The notes: generated by a model not told the origin, from the sequence alone. A DNA stretch of 64,000 nt from Pontiellaceae bacterium B1224 (GCA_029432815.1 JAROBA010000007.1:62001-126000); one strand, 5' to 3'; numbered from the stretch's first letter, positions 40,321 to 50,479 are shown. A program made the numbers and translations.

Positions 40321-42942
40321 ATGAAACCGGGATATAGGAAGCTGTGCATGCTGTCTTTTGCGATCGCTTTAACAGCGATGGGTGAACCGACTCTTAAGCT
40401 GGAACGCGGAAATGAAGGTTATGATCTTTCCTGGCCATCGACCACCAATGTTACGATAGATGGGCTGATGCATCCGTATTATAAAATTCAGTACAGTGAT
40501 GATCTGGAAAACTGGACCACCCGCTATACCGTGCGGGATGTGATCGGTGGATCCACCGATACCCTGCTGCAGGAGCTGGGCATTCCTTCGGATGCACATG
40601 GATATTACCGCATCATCGAGCAGCAAAAACGGGCGGTGGCGCTTGATGGCGGGGAAGAGGTGTTCGGCTTCGGCACCGCTTTCGACGAGCAGTTGTCTGC
40701 GGTCGGGGAGCTCTCCGTAGAAGGTTTTTCGTCCATGTATCCTCCCGGTGACTATCTGGAGGAGCTGAGCTTTGATCCTGAAACCGTGGACTTCTATACC
40801 AACCTATCTTCTGGGTATGTTGACTATTCGCTCAATGAAGCTGAGGCGACGCTGTTCCGGAAAAATGGATTTGTGGTGAGCAGCCGACTGGGTGAGGAAT
40901 CGTTCGCTGAGCTGTATTTCAGAATCTATGTGAACGACCTGCCGGTCTTTGTCTCGACCGACTCTATTCTTCATGCCTGGCACCGAACCTATATTGGACT
41001 TCTGGCAGAAACGGAAGAGGCGATCCTCGTTCAATTACTCGAGACGATCCTTGAAGAAACCCAGTCCGCGCTGGCTGGAAACAGCGTCTTTGCGGCGGAC
41101 CCTTTGCTGGGTGAGGGGGTGCATAATGCGGATATCTTTCTGGGCGTTGCCCGTGGACTGCTGGATGAGTCCGCAACGCTTTCTACGCTGGGTAATGAGC
41201 TGGTGGCAACCGGGCATGTAGCGGCTGCAGTGGCTGCGGAAGAGACCGGCCGTCAAATTTTCGAAGCGCCGCGTGACATGAGCCAGTTTATCGTGCGCGG
41301 GCACTATGCGGAGACGGAGGCCCTCACCGGATATTTTCGCGCCATGATGTGGCTGGGGCGGATTGATCTGCGGGTGACGCCGACGAATGTCAATGACCGC
41401 GACGCAAGCCTACGCGATTTGGTCACTGCCATGACTCTTTGTTTTTCTCTGCGGGATGCGGGGCAGGAGGAGGCTTGGCAATACATGGAGGACATCATCC
41501 GCACCTATGTCGGGCCGGCGGATTCCATGCTGTTGCCGCAGCTGGGGGAATTGCTGGATGCCGCCGGCATTCAGTCGCTGAGCGATATTTCCGGTCGGCA
41601 GGATCTGGTCGATTTCCAGGATATGATCCTCGAGGGGGAACTCGGGCTTCAGAATATCAGCAGTCACTTATATGCGTCGCCGCTCTCTTCCGAGCAGGTT
41701 ACGCTGCCGCGCTCGTGCACCTTTTTCGGGCAACGCTACATAATTGACAGCTGGGTGCTGAGCAAAATGACCTATGATGATATTCGCTGGAGCGGCACTC
41801 CGCCCTATCCGGCCGATGAACTGATGGATCCCAGCGCCCCGGTGCCACCACGAATCTTAGCGGATAAAGTCGTTCGAAGAATTCCCTCCGGGCTGGATGT
41901 CTCCTTTGCCGCGCTGGGGAATGATCACGTGGTGCCGATCATTACGAATCGTATTGACGGAGTCTACGAACCCGGAACCAATGGCCTCTATCATTTTACC
42001 GGCCGCGCGTTCCGCGATGGCGTCCCGTATCAGCATCATCTGGCCGCCTGCCGGAAGGTGGTCGATGGCATGGAAACCGATGCCTGGAAGGAAAATATAT
42101 ACAGCGGCTGGCTCTATGCCTTGCGGGCGCTTTCAGAGCCGATCGCCGATGAGCGCTATCCGGAAGCGATGCGCACCCGCGCCTGGGGTCTGAAGACCAC
42201 CGAAACGCAACTGGCCTCCTGGACCCAGCTTCGGCACGACACCATTCTCTATGCCAAACAGTCCTATTCATCGGGGGACAGCTGCGAATATCCCTATGGC
42301 TTTGTTGAACCTCAAGTGACCTTTTATGAGCGCCTCGCGGAGGTGGCCGATTTTGCTGCAGACCGCATTGGGTCCATGTCAGTGACGGGGTCTTTTGCCA
42401 TTGCGAGACAGGCATATGGACAAACGTGGTCCAGCACATATGATCGCGCGCACCTTCAGTCACGTGAGGTTGCCCATCTGCGCTCATTTGCCGAGACGAT
42501 GGAGTTCCTGGCGGAAATGTCGAGGAAGGAACTGGCTCAGGAGCTGTTTGCGGACGAAGAAGAACAGTTCTTAGAGCAAGTTGTTTATCTGGCATGCGGA
42601 GTCATTGGCGGTTGGTATCCGCGTCTGATGTATAATCCGTACGGCGAGAGTATCGGTTTTTGGGAAGGCTTTGTAGATCCGTTGGTGGCCGATGTCCATA
42701 CCGATCAGCCAAGTGACATGGTGGGCGATCCCGGAATGGTCCTGCATCAAGGTGTTGGCTATCCACAAATGATGATTATGGCGGTGGATAACGGGCCCGA
42801 CCGCCGCGTGTATTGCGGCCCGGTTTTCAGCTACTATGAATTTGAAATGCCGAATGGGAAGCGAATGACCGACAGCGAATGGCGTAACCAGGATCCACCG
42901 TCCTCCCCGGAATGGACCCGGACCTTCCGCGTTAAGGAATAG
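40321..42942 (+). CDS. Exported DUF3160 protein with a PVC-type N-terminal domain
   Basis: 873 residues with a strong site AAGGAGGT before the ATG. A signal peptide (MKPGYRKLCMLSFAIALTAMG) is followed by a beta domain (about 25-105) with YYKIQYSDDLENW and YYRI, a module common in Verrucomicrobiota and Lentisphaerota secreted proteins. From about 160 the DUF3160 domain follows: KNGFVVSSR, IYVNDLPVFVSTDSILHAWHR, and near the end HTDQPSDMV...GYPQMMIMAV and VFSYYEF. Function unknown; it is large, secreted and probably structural or binding. Confidence 0.9.
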   Translation: MKPGYRKLCMLSFAIALTAMGEPTLKLERGNEGYDLSWPSTTNVTIDGLMHPYYKIQYSDDLENWTTRYTVRDVIGGSTDTLLQELGIPSDAHGYYRIIEQQKRAVALDGGEEVFGFGTAFDEQLSAVGELSVEGFSSMYPPGDYLEELSFDPETVDFYTNLSSGYVDYSLNEAEATLFRKNGFVVSSRLGEESFAELYFRIYVNDLPVFVSTDSILHAWHRTYIGLLAETEEAILVQLLETILEETQSALAGNSVFAADPLLGEGVHNADIFLGVARGLLDESATLSTLGNELVATGHVAAAVAAEETGRQIFEAPRDMSQFIVRGHYAETEALTGYFRAMMWLGRIDLRVTPTNVNDRDASLRDLVTAMTLCFSLRDAGQEEAWQYMEDIIRTYVGPADSMLLPQLGELLDAAGIQSLSDISGRQDLVDFQDMILEGELGLQNISSHLYASPLSSEQVTLPRSCTFFGQRYIIDSWVLSKMTYDDIRWSGTPPYPADELMDPSAPVPPRILADKVVRRIPSGLDVSFAALGNDHVVPIITNRIDGVYEPGTNGLYHFTGRAFRDGVPYQHHLAACRKVVDGMETDAWKENIYSGWLYALRALSEPIADERYPEAMRTRAWGLKTTETQLASWTQLRHDTILYAKQSYSSGDSCEYPYGFVEPQVTFYERLAEVADFAADRIGSMSVTGSFAIARQAYGQTWSSTYDRAHLQSREVAHLRSFAETMEFLAEMSRKELAQELFADEEEQFLEQVVYLACGVIGGWYPRLMYNPYGESIGFWEGFVDPLVADVHTDQPSDMVGDPGMVLHQGVGYPQMMIMAVDNGPDRRVYCGPVFSYYEFEMPNGKRMTDSEWRNQDPPSSPEWTRTFRVKE

Positions 42943-43087
42943 GTTATTACACCTCCAAAATACGGAAAGAACTGAGCTGCCATCGCCTCGCTAAAAACGC
43001 GCCCGCCGGTTGTCTTCCAGGCAGACTCGCGTCCCGTCTGCTTTAATGATGTAACCAACAATATATGCCTGTTAGTAGTGATTAAAA

Positions 43088-43146
43088 TTTAATCGTCTGA
43101 TTAAAAATCAATTTAATCGTTTGACTAAATTAATCAAACGATTAAA
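43088..43146. promoter_or_regulatory. Three tandem TetR operators
   Basis: Three 18-bp palindromes of the form TTTAATC-N4-GAYTAAA start at 43088, 43112 and 43129; the last begins with A instead of T. Between sites two and three a promoter can be read: TTGACT (43121-43126) and TTAAAT (43142-43147), so repressor binding would block it. The TetR gene and the pump genes follow directly. Confidence 0.85.
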
Positions 43147-43180
43147 TTCGCTCGCATTATTCATTCAGTGAGGCGATTCA

Positions 43181-43822
43181 ATGACGAATTCAGCAGGCGA
43201 TAGCACAAAAGACAAAATAATCAATACAGCCGGTATTCTGGCGGCGGATATGGGGTTGGATAATGTGTCCACCCGTGCGATTGCCGACTATTCCGGCGAA
43301 AATATTGGAAGCATTCATTACCATTTCGGGGGAAAGAGCGGACTTTTCGAAGCGGTGGCGCTTACGGCTGTGCGCGGGTGCCGCGAGCAGGAATTTTATG
43401 GTTTGATTGACGATCTGAATGAATCATCCACTCTGGAACAACTATCGAATGTGGTTCGGGTGATGGTATCGGGTGCCATCACGGATCTGTTTTGCTCGGA
43501 GCGGCCTGCCTGGCACTCGCAGGTGATCTATCAACTGTTCCAACGGGATGATGCCTTATATGAGCTGTTCCGCGATCAGCTTATGAATCCCAAGATGGAG
43601 GCCATGGGAAAATTTCTTCGGCTGGTGGATCCCTCCATTTCCAACGAAGAGGTTGTCATCCATACAACAGCCATCCAAATGCCGATTTTTGCGCATGCAA
43701 ACTACATGAAGGCGTTGCTTAAGCGATTGGAGATGGAGCGCTATTCGGAAGAATATTTGCAGAAATTAGAGAATGTATTGGTAAAGCAGACGCAGCTGTT
43801 GCTCGGGCTGCCACAGGATTAA
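43181..43822 (+). CDS. TetR/AcrR repressor of the first RND pump
   Basis: 213 residues. N-terminal helix-turn-helix (DKIINTAGILAADMGLDNVSTRAIADYSGENIGSIHYHFGGKSGLF) is the TetR block, with a CerR-like C-terminal ligand domain (QVIYQLFQRDD...). It lies right after three tandem operators and 19 bp before the adaptor gene, so it most likely represses its own operon and responds to a pump substrate. Confidence 0.94.
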   Translation: MTNSAGDSTKDKIINTAGILAADMGLDNVSTRAIADYSGENIGSIHYHFGGKSGLFEAVALTAVRGCREQEFYGLIDDLNESSTLEQLSNVVRVMVSGAITDLFCSERPAWHSQVIYQLFQRDDALYELFRDQLMNPKMEAMGKFLRLVDPSISNEEVVIHTTAIQMPIFAHANYMKALLKRLEMERYSEEYLQKLENVLVKQTQLLLGLPQD

Positions 43823-43841
43823 AAACTCAGGGAAACTGAAA

Positions 43842-44993
43842 ATGAAATTGAATAAAAAGTTAATTACCGGAATTTGCGGGGGTGTATTGGCGATTGCCGT
43901 GATTGTTTTAATCAGCGCGGCCGGTGCCCGGAAAAAAGAAGCGGCTAAACACGTTTCCGCCGCAAAGCTGGCGCAGAACAGTGCGCCGCGGTCAGTCCGT
44001 TTTGAAGAAGTCAAAGCGCAGCCGCGTAGTAAACCGCGCAGTTTTCCCGGCACGGTTAAAGCTTCCGAAGAATCGGCGCTGTCATTTCGTGTGGGCGGTC
44101 CGTTAACCGAAGTGAATGTGGTGTTGGGCGAGCCGGTGAAAAAGGGTGATTTGCTGATGCAGATCGATCCCCGCGATTATCAGGACCGGATCCAATCATT
44201 GGAAGCGCAGCTTGCCGGAGCACGCGCGCTGCAGGAAAATGCAAAGCAGGACTATAAACGGATTTCCGAGCTGTTCGAAGAAAAGGTGGTTCCTCAGTCC
44301 GACTACGACCGGGCAAAAAGCATGCTCGATTCCTCAACGGCGGCGGTTAAGGGATTGGATGTGCAGTTGCAGATGGCACGCCACGCCTTGGAAGATACCT
44401 CACTTCGTGCCCCTTACGATGGAACGGTAACGGAACAGATGGTTGAGAATCATGAGATGATTACATCCGGCGACGTGGTTTTGCAGTATCACAACATCCA
44501 GACTTTGGAACTGATCGTTAACATTCCTGAAAACGAAATTGCCGCCACGCCGCGAGGTTCAGATGTGAAAGTTCAGGTGAAATTCCCTTCCATTGCGAAT
44601 GAAACTTTTGAGGCGGAATTAAAAGAGTGGAGCACACAGGCTGATCCGCTGACGCGTACCTATGAGGTGACTTTTGTGATGGAAGCACCTGAAAAATACT
44701 CGGTATTGCCGGGGATGACCGCAACCGTGATTTTCCCGGATAGTCGTAGTGAGCAGACCGTATTCACGGTGCCCGTTTCTGCTTTGGTGGCCGATGCTTC
44801 CGGTGGATCGTCAGTCTGGCTCTATAATAAAAATGGAGATACAGCAGAACTCCGTTCGGTGATGGTGGGGGAACTCAGCGGCACCTCGCGTGTGGTTATT
44901 TCCGAAGGGATATCCGAAGGCGATCTGGTGGTGGTTACAGGAAGTCGTCTGATTCATGGGGAACAGCCGCTGAAATCAGCCGCGATTCGCTAG
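43842..44993 (+). CDS. RND efflux periplasmic adaptor
   Basis: 383 residues. An N-terminal membrane anchor (ITGICGGVLAIAVIVLISAA), then the membrane-fusion pattern: lipoyl half GTVKASEESALSFRVGGPLTEVNVVLGEPVKKGDLLMQID, a helical hairpin (about 110-170), second lipoyl half RAPYDGTVTEQMVENHEMI, and beta-barrel domains. No lipobox. A CAGGGA site precedes the ATG. Second gene of the TetR / adaptor / permease / outer-membrane channel operon. Confidence 0.94.
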   Translation: MKLNKKLITGICGGVLAIAVIVLISAAGARKKEAAKHVSAAKLAQNSAPRSVRFEEVKAQPRSKPRSFPGTVKASEESALSFRVGGPLTEVNVVLGEPVKKGDLLMQIDPRDYQDRIQSLEAQLAGARALQENAKQDYKRISELFEEKVVPQSDYDRAKSMLDSSTAAVKGLDVQLQMARHALEDTSLRAPYDGTVTEQMVENHEMITSGDVVLQYHNIQTLELIVNIPENEIAATPRGSDVKVQVKFPSIANETFEAELKEWSTQADPLTRTYEVTFVMEAPEKYSVLPGMTATVIFPDSRSEQTVFTVPVSALVADASGGSSVWLYNKNGDTAELRSVMVGELSGTSRVVISEGISEGDLVVVTGSRLIHGEQPLKSAAIR

Positions 44994-45009
44994 CAGGGAG
45001 CTTAATAGA

Positions 45010-48000
45010 ATGAATCCAGCAGCATTTGCTTTAAGAAAACGTACTGTGATGGTTGTGATGACCATCATGCTGATCGCCGCAGGCTTTTTGTCTTATCAAA
45101 AACTTGGACGGCTTGAAAATCCGGACTTCACCATTAAGACTGCGTTGGTGGTTACCCCGTATCCGGGAGCTTCTCCGGCCGAGGTGGAGGAGGAAGTTAC
45201 GGACCCGGTTGAGGTGGCCATCCAGTCGATGAGTCAGCTGAAAGAGGTCTATTCCACGTCGATGGAAGGGGTGTCCATTGTCTACGTCGATATTCAGGAT
45301 ACCTACAAAAGTAAAGACCTTCCGCAGATCTGGGACGAGCTCCGCAAAAAGATCGGCGATATGCAGGGCGAGCTTCCCCCGGGGGCCGGACCGTCGATTG
45401 TGAACGATGACTTCGGCGATGTGTATGGGGTGTTCTTTGCGCTGACGGGTGAGGACTATTCGTATGCCGAGCTGAAGGCCTATGCTGAAGATTTGAAAAC
45501 CGAACTGTTGCATTGTGAGGATGTGGCCAAAATCAGTTTTTGGGGATTGCAGCAGGAGGTCATATATGTGGAGTTCGAGCGGGCTCTGTTGACCGAGATG
45601 GGCATTTCTCCGGTGATGATTGCCGGAACACTTCAGACGCAGAATGCCGTTCAGTCGAGTGGGAAGGTGGAAGTGGGTGGCGATTATATACGAATCACAC
45701 CCACCGGCGATTTCGAAAGCGAACAGGTGATTGCTGATCTTTACGTCGGTGCGGGGGACCAATTGGTGCGCCTCGGCGACATAGCGGAGATTAAGCGGGG
45801 ATACTACGATCCAGCACGCAATAAAATGACCTTCAACGGAAAGCCAGCCATTGCACTGGGCATTTCCACCATTGCGGGTGGCAATGTGGTGACGATGGGG
45901 GAATCCGTAAAAGAAAAGCTGGCTGAGCTCAATGAGATTATGCCGGAAGGTATGGCGCTCGATTCCATTTATTATCAGAGTGAAATGGTCACAGAATCGG
46001 TTAACGGATTTGTGCTCAATCTGGTTGAAGCTGTGGTGATTGTAGTCGTGCTGTTGATGTTCTTTATGGGCTGGCAGAGCGGGCTGCTCATCGGTGCGGT
46101 GCTGTTGCTGAACATTTGCGGCACGTTGCTCGGGATGCATATCATGGATATCACCCTGCAGAAGATTTCGTTGGGGGCGTTGATTCTTGCGCTCGGCATG
46201 TTGGTGGATAATGCCATTGTGGTGGCCGATGGTATTCTCATTCGTGTGGAGCGCGGCGAGAGTCGGGAAGAGGCCGCGCAGGAAGTGGTGCACGACACTC
46301 AGTGGCCGCTACTCGGTGCCACTTTTATTTCCATTTTGGCCTTTACCGCAATCGGATTTGCCCCGGGTAATATCGGTGAGTTCTGCCGGTCTTTATTTAA
46401 TGTCATGTTAATTTCACTGTCGTTCAGCTGGATTCTGGCTGTAACCATCACGCCGCTGTTTTGCGTATGGTTTCTTAAAATTCCGGATACGCACGGCGAA
46501 GATCCATACGACAAACCGATGTTTCGTCGCTACCGCAAGACCTTGCATCTGGCGGTCCATCATCGTGTAATCACCGTTGCCGTCACTGTGGTGCTGTTGT
46601 TCGCTGCGGCCGCTGGATTCAAAAAAGTGCCGCAGGCCTTTTTTCCGGGCTCTCCAACGCCCTACTTCTATGTGAACTACTGGCTGCCGGCCGGGGCGCA
46701 CATCGATCGTACGGCCGAGGATCTTTCCAAAATTGATGAGTATATCCGCTCGCTCGACGGTGTGAAACAGACCAGTGCCTTTGCTGGCGAAGGAACGCTC
46801 CGTTTCATGTTGTCGTATAACTATGAGACGGCAGATCCGAGCTATGGCATGGTTTTGGTTGAAGCAGAAAATTATCACGATATCTCGGGTATGATTGAAG
46901 AGATCGATGTGTACCTGAAGGAAAATTATCTGGAAGCAGAACCCTATTGCAGCAAGATTCCAAACGGCCCGCCGCTCGCATTTTATGTGGAAGCCCGTTT
47001 CTTTGGACCGGACAAAGACGTGCTGGAAGATCTCGGTATGCAGGCGCTCGCCATCATGCAGGCCGAACCGACGGCCAAAGATGCGCGTCTGGACTGGCGA
47101 CAGCAGGTGAAGGTGTTGCGTCCCGAGTTTTCCGAAACGCAGGCCCGTCGTGTCGGCGTAACCCGCTCCGATCTAGCCCAGTCGCTGGCCCTCAATTTTA
47201 ATGGCACTGCGGCCGGTTTGTATCGGGAGAGAAATGAGCTGATCCCCATCATGTTCCGGCCGCCCGAAGCGGAGCGCACCAGTATCGATAACTTTAATAA
47301 GGTGCAGGTGTGGAGTTCGGTCAACCAAACCTTTATTCCGTTGGGGCAGGTTGTGACGGGACTGAAAAGCGAATGGGAATGGCCCTACATCATGCGCCGC
47401 GATCGTCGCAATTCCATTACAGCCCGTTGCAATCCGGTCTATGGTCTGCCCGACACCCTTCGTCTGAAGCTGGCTGAAAAGATTGATGAAATTGAGCTGC
47501 CGCCCGGGTATCGTTTCGAATGGGCCGGCGAGTTTAAGGAATCGGCCGAAGCCCAGGCCCCGTTGGCCGCCACCTTCCCGATCTGCCTGTTGGGCATGTT
47601 TGTGATTCTGATTTGGCTGTTCAATTCGGTACGTCGTCCGTTGATCATCTTTATGACCGTGCCGTTGTCGATCATCGGCGTCACAGCGGCGCTGCTGCTC
47701 ACGGGGATGCCGTTCGGCTTTATGTCGATTCTCGGGTTCCTCGGACTCTCCGGCATGCTGATTAAAAATGCGGTAGTGTTGATTGATGAAATCGAATTGC
47801 AGCTGACGCGAGGCGTCGAACCCTACAAAGCGGTGCTCGACTCATCGGTCAGCCGTATGCGCCCCGTCATTATGGCGGCCGGCACCACGATTCTCGGCAT
47901 GGCGCCGTTGCTTACCGATGCACTTTACTCGGGGATGGCAATAACGATTATGGGCGGCCTTTTTGCCGCCACCTTCCTCACGCTCATCATCGTTCCGGTT

Positions 48001-48048
48001 GTCTACACGCTCGTCTACCGCATCAAGGTCGATAAGACGCATCTCTAG
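45010..48048 (+). CDS. RND efflux permease, first pump
   Basis: 1012 residues with the RND layout: two halves, each with a TM-rich bundle and a large periplasmic domain. TM4 reads LGMLVDNAIVVADG: one of the two proton-relay Asp residues of AcrB-type pumps is Asn here, which is common in this subfamily. The TM10 Lys is kept (GMLIKNAVVLIDEIE). AGGGAG precedes the ATG. Substrate not known. Confidence 0.94.
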   Translation: MNPAAFALRKRTVMVVMTIMLIAAGFLSYQKLGRLENPDFTIKTALVVTPYPGASPAEVEEEVTDPVEVAIQSMSQLKEVYSTSMEGVSIVYVDIQDTYKSKDLPQIWDELRKKIGDMQGELPPGAGPSIVNDDFGDVYGVFFALTGEDYSYAELKAYAEDLKTELLHCEDVAKISFWGLQQEVIYVEFERALLTEMGISPVMIAGTLQTQNAVQSSGKVEVGGDYIRITPTGDFESEQVIADLYVGAGDQLVRLGDIAEIKRGYYDPARNKMTFNGKPAIALGISTIAGGNVVTMGESVKEKLAELNEIMPEGMALDSIYYQSEMVTESVNGFVLNLVEAVVIVVVLLMFFMGWQSGLLIGAVLLLNICGTLLGMHIMDITLQKISLGALILALGMLVDNAIVVADGILIRVERGESREEAAQEVVHDTQWPLLGATFISILAFTAIGFAPGNIGEFCRSLFNVMLISLSFSWILAVTITPLFCVWFLKIPDTHGEDPYDKPMFRRYRKTLHLAVHHRVITVAVTVVLLFAAAAGFKKVPQAFFPGSPTPYFYVNYWLPAGAHIDRTAEDLSKIDEYIRSLDGVKQTSAFAGEGTLRFMLSYNYETADPSYGMVLVEAENYHDISGMIEEIDVYLKENYLEAEPYCSKIPNGPPLAFYVEARFFGPDKDVLEDLGMQALAIMQAEPTAKDARLDWRQQVKVLRPEFSETQARRVGVTRSDLAQSLALNFNGTAAGLYRERNELIPIMFRPPEAERTSIDNFNKVQVWSSVNQTFIPLGQVVTGLKSEWEWPYIMRRDRRNSITARCNPVYGLPDTLRLKLAEKIDEIELPPGYRFEWAGEFKESAEAQAPLAATFPICLLGMFVILIWLFNSVRRPLIIFMTVPLSIIGVTAALLLTGMPFGFMSILGFLGLSGMLIKNAVVLIDEIELQLTRGVEPYKAVLDSSVSRMRPVIMAAGTTILGMAPLLTDALYSGMAITIMGGLFAATFLTLIIVPVVYTLVYRIKVDKTHL

Positions 48049-48057
48049 GAGTTAAAC

Positions 48058-49368
48058 ATGAAAAATTTATTAATACTGGCCATCCTCGTTCCAATGATTG
48101 GAAGCGCGCAAACCAACGGGCTGACGCTGGCAGAGGTCCGCTCAAAGGTGCTCGAAGGAAATCCCTCCGTGCAGGAAGCCATTCAGCGAATTGCCGCGGC
48201 GGAGGCCGTGCTGAAACAGGCCCGCTCAAGCTACTTGCCGACCGTGACGCTTAGTGGAAACTATGGCCATGTTGATGTAAGCCAACATCCGGATTCCGAT
48301 CCTATAACACGCGCATCCGATAGCTTTAAGCAGGGCTATGGCGGGCTGGAAGCATCTTGGCTGTTGTTTGATGGTTTTGCGCGGGAGGCTCGTTCTTTGG
48401 GCGCAAAGTATGGTGTGCAACAGCGCAGAGAATTGGCCGATGAAACCCGGCGGCTTCTCATTCAGGCCGCAACCATCTCGTTCCGGCAGGCGCAGCTGGC
48501 CCGCGAAAATATGGAGACGGCTGAGCAGGATTATAAATTCAACACCACACTGGAAGAAGATGCCCGGAAACGCTTCACCGCCGGTGTTGTGCCGGAGTCG
48601 GACGTGCAGAACTTTTCCATTCGGGCACTGCAGGCGGAGAGTTCTTTTCTGAGAGCCAAGCTCGACCTGAAAACGGCAGGCATTGTGCTGGCTGAGTTGA
48701 TGGCGCTTCCGGAATCGGAGCTGCCGAAGGCCATGCAGCCGATTACCATTGCGTTTGAAAGCGTGCCAGCTGTGCCGGTGATGCAGGGCGAACTCCAATA
48801 TGCCCTTGCACATCGACCGGACTATAAGGCGCTTAAATCCGGCCAGCTGGTACTGGCTCAGCAGGTTCGTGTAACCAAGGGGGCGTTGATGCCGCAGGTG
48901 GCATTGGTGGGGGATATCGGATACACAGAGCGGTCTGATTTCTCAGTCACAGCAGACCACGGCAACTACGATTCCTTTGTCGGCGTAGCGGCTTCGTGGG
49001 ACCTCTTTACGGGGGGACGAAATGTGAATGCGATAAAAGAGGCCCAGGCCCAAATGCGTGCACTCGAACAGCAGGAAGAATCGCTCCGCCTTTCCATTCG
49101 CTCCACGCTGCAGCAACGGGTCGATGAAGCAGAAACCTCGAAGGCTATTTTCGAACGGCAGGAACAGATCTACAACCTCACGGCCAGCGTTCGCGACAGT
49201 GTGGAAAAATCGTATAAGGCGGGCGCGGAATCCATCACGCGTCTGAATGAGGCCCAGACCGATCTGACTCGTGCAAAGGTGGCGTACGCCACATCCTACA
49301 TCGCCTATCAGCTCGTGCTCAATCAACTCGATATCGATACGGGGCGAGTTCTTTCCGGCCTGGAATAG
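48058..49368 (+). CDS. TolC-family outer-membrane efflux channel
   Basis: 436 residues. The signal peptide ends near GSAQ; the rest is the TolC/OEP repeat of helices and strands (SVQEAIQRIAAAEAVLKQARSSYLPTVTLSGNYG; later DLFTGGRNVNAIKEAQAQM). AGGAG precedes the ATG, 9 bp after the permease stop. An exact palindrome copy (48089) falls inside the signal-peptide codons, encoding VPMIG. It completes the first pump and may also serve the second, which lacks its own channel. Confidence 0.94.
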   Translation: MKNLLILAILVPMIGSAQTNGLTLAEVRSKVLEGNPSVQEAIQRIAAAEAVLKQARSSYLPTVTLSGNYGHVDVSQHPDSDPITRASDSFKQGYGGLEASWLLFDGFAREARSLGAKYGVQQRRELADETRRLLIQAATISFRQAQLARENMETAEQDYKFNTTLEEDARKRFTAGVVPESDVQNFSIRALQAESSFLRAKLDLKTAGIVLAELMALPESELPKAMQPITIAFESVPAVPVMQGELQYALAHRPDYKALKSGQLVLAQQVRVTKGALMPQVALVGDIGYTERSDFSVTADHGNYDSFVGVAASWDLFTGGRNVNAIKEAQAQMRALEQQEESLRLSIRSTLQQRVDEAETSKAIFERQEQIYNLTASVRDSVEKSYKAGAESITRLNEAQTDLTRAKVAYATSYIAYQLVLNQLDIDTGRVLSGLE

Positions 49369-49380
49369 GAGTTGTTTACG

Positions 49381-50091
49381 ATGTCTAACCATAAAAAAAT
49401 ATTTTTTAAGGTCATCCGTAATCTGTTGTTCGGCACGTTGTGTGTGCTGATATCTACACTCGTGATCAAACATGATGCCGGAGCGGTGGTTAACGGAGCT
49501 AAATTTGGGGAGTCATCTGCAACAGAGACCGCGCAGCTTGTGTATCTTTTTCTAACCACCCTGTTGTTCGGATTGATTGCCGTTCGTTCAGAAGCGCGGC
49601 GTGCTATTGCCGCGTTGATGTCGGGCGGAGTGGCGGCGATGATGATTCGTGAGATGGATGGGTGGTTCGATTACATTTTCCATGGGGCGTGGTTTATTTT
49701 CGCGGTTATTGCTTTGATGATTTCTTTTTTTGTGGCCGCTCGGTTCCGGGATCATCTAGTGGACAATATAGGCGAGTTCATACTGTCGCCGGTCTTCGGT
49801 GCTTTCGTTGCGGCGTGTTTGGGTATTTTCGTGTTTTCCCGTCTGTTTGGAATGAGGATCTTATGGGAATCGTTCTTCGATGTGCACCATTTGGCACCGA
49901 TGCAACGCTGGGTCAAAAATGCGGTGGAAGAGGGAAGTGAGCTATTCGGTTACACCCTGTTGTTCCTATCGTCATATAGCTTTTCAAAATACGTTAATCT
50001 GTTGGAATCGCACGAGCTCGTCAGCCCCTTTGAGGCCTTGGAAAAAAATTATACGCATCATTTAAATGATGCAGAGGCACATAGCTTGTGA
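49381..50091 (+). CDS. Multi-spanning membrane protein of unknown function
   Basis: 236 residues from ATG 49381 (AGGAG upstream); a TTG at 49372 is also open. About six membrane helices, including LLFGTLCVLISTLVIKHDAG and YLFLTTLLFGLIAVRSEARR. Charged patches (MIREMDGWFDYIF) lie between helices. No family recognised. Only 12 bp after the channel gene, so it probably belongs to the same operon. A perfect palindrome GCATCATTTAAATGATGC lies in the last codons (50055-50072). Confidence 0.75.
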   Translation: MSNHKKIFFKVIRNLLFGTLCVLISTLVIKHDAGAVVNGAKFGESSATETAQLVYLFLTTLLFGLIAVRSEARRAIAALMSGGVAAMMIREMDGWFDYIFHGAWFIFAVIALMISFFVAARFRDHLVDNIGEFILSPVFGAFVAACLGIFVFSRLFGMRILWESFFDVHHLAPMQRWVKNAVEEGSELFGYTLLFLSSYSFSKYVNLLESHELVSPFEALEKNYTHHLNDAEAHSL

Positions 50092-50227
50092 TCCGGTATT
50101 TTTCATTTGATCCAGTGGAATTACTTTTTTTGTTTGGTTTTAGAATTCATTTCTATTCAACCGAACCTGTGTAAGTTCTGTTGATCTGATTAACTTTATT
50201 CAACGAGTAGATAGAGGCTGAGGTGGT

Positions 50228-50476
50228 ATGCATAAGCTAATTAAACAGGGGAATGTGCTGCTGGCGTTGCTATTTATCTTCATGTTCATCCTCGGTTTCA
50301 TCTGGTCCATTGTTCCAATCTTTGGAAACACGCTTCCTCAGCATCTTGAAGTGAGCGCGGGTATTCCTTTTCACTGGGCGGCGCTGCTGATTTCCTTTTC
50401 ATTGGGAGTGCTGATCGTTGCCGCCATGGCATTGATCGGATTAGTCCAGACCTCGGAAACCACCCCGAACGGATAA
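50228..50476 (+). CDS. Small two-TM membrane protein
   Basis: 82 residues, GAGGTGG before the ATG. Two hydrophobic stretches (VLLALLFIFMFILGFIWSIVPIF and AALLISFSLGVLIVAAMALIGLV). An exact palindrome copy (50313) encodes the segment between them (VPIFGN). No family recognised. Confidence 0.65.
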   Translation: MHKLIKQGNVLLALLFIFMFILGFIWSIVPIFGNTLPQHLEVSAGIPFHWAALLISFSLGVLIVAAMALIGLVQTSETTPNG

Positions 50477-50479
50477 GCA

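Noticed and set aside
43021-43041. Hairpin GCAGAC...GTCTGC as terminator of the DUF3160 gene
   Set aside because: Short stem, only three T after it and far from the stop codon; more likely a piece of the palindrome-mosaic family.
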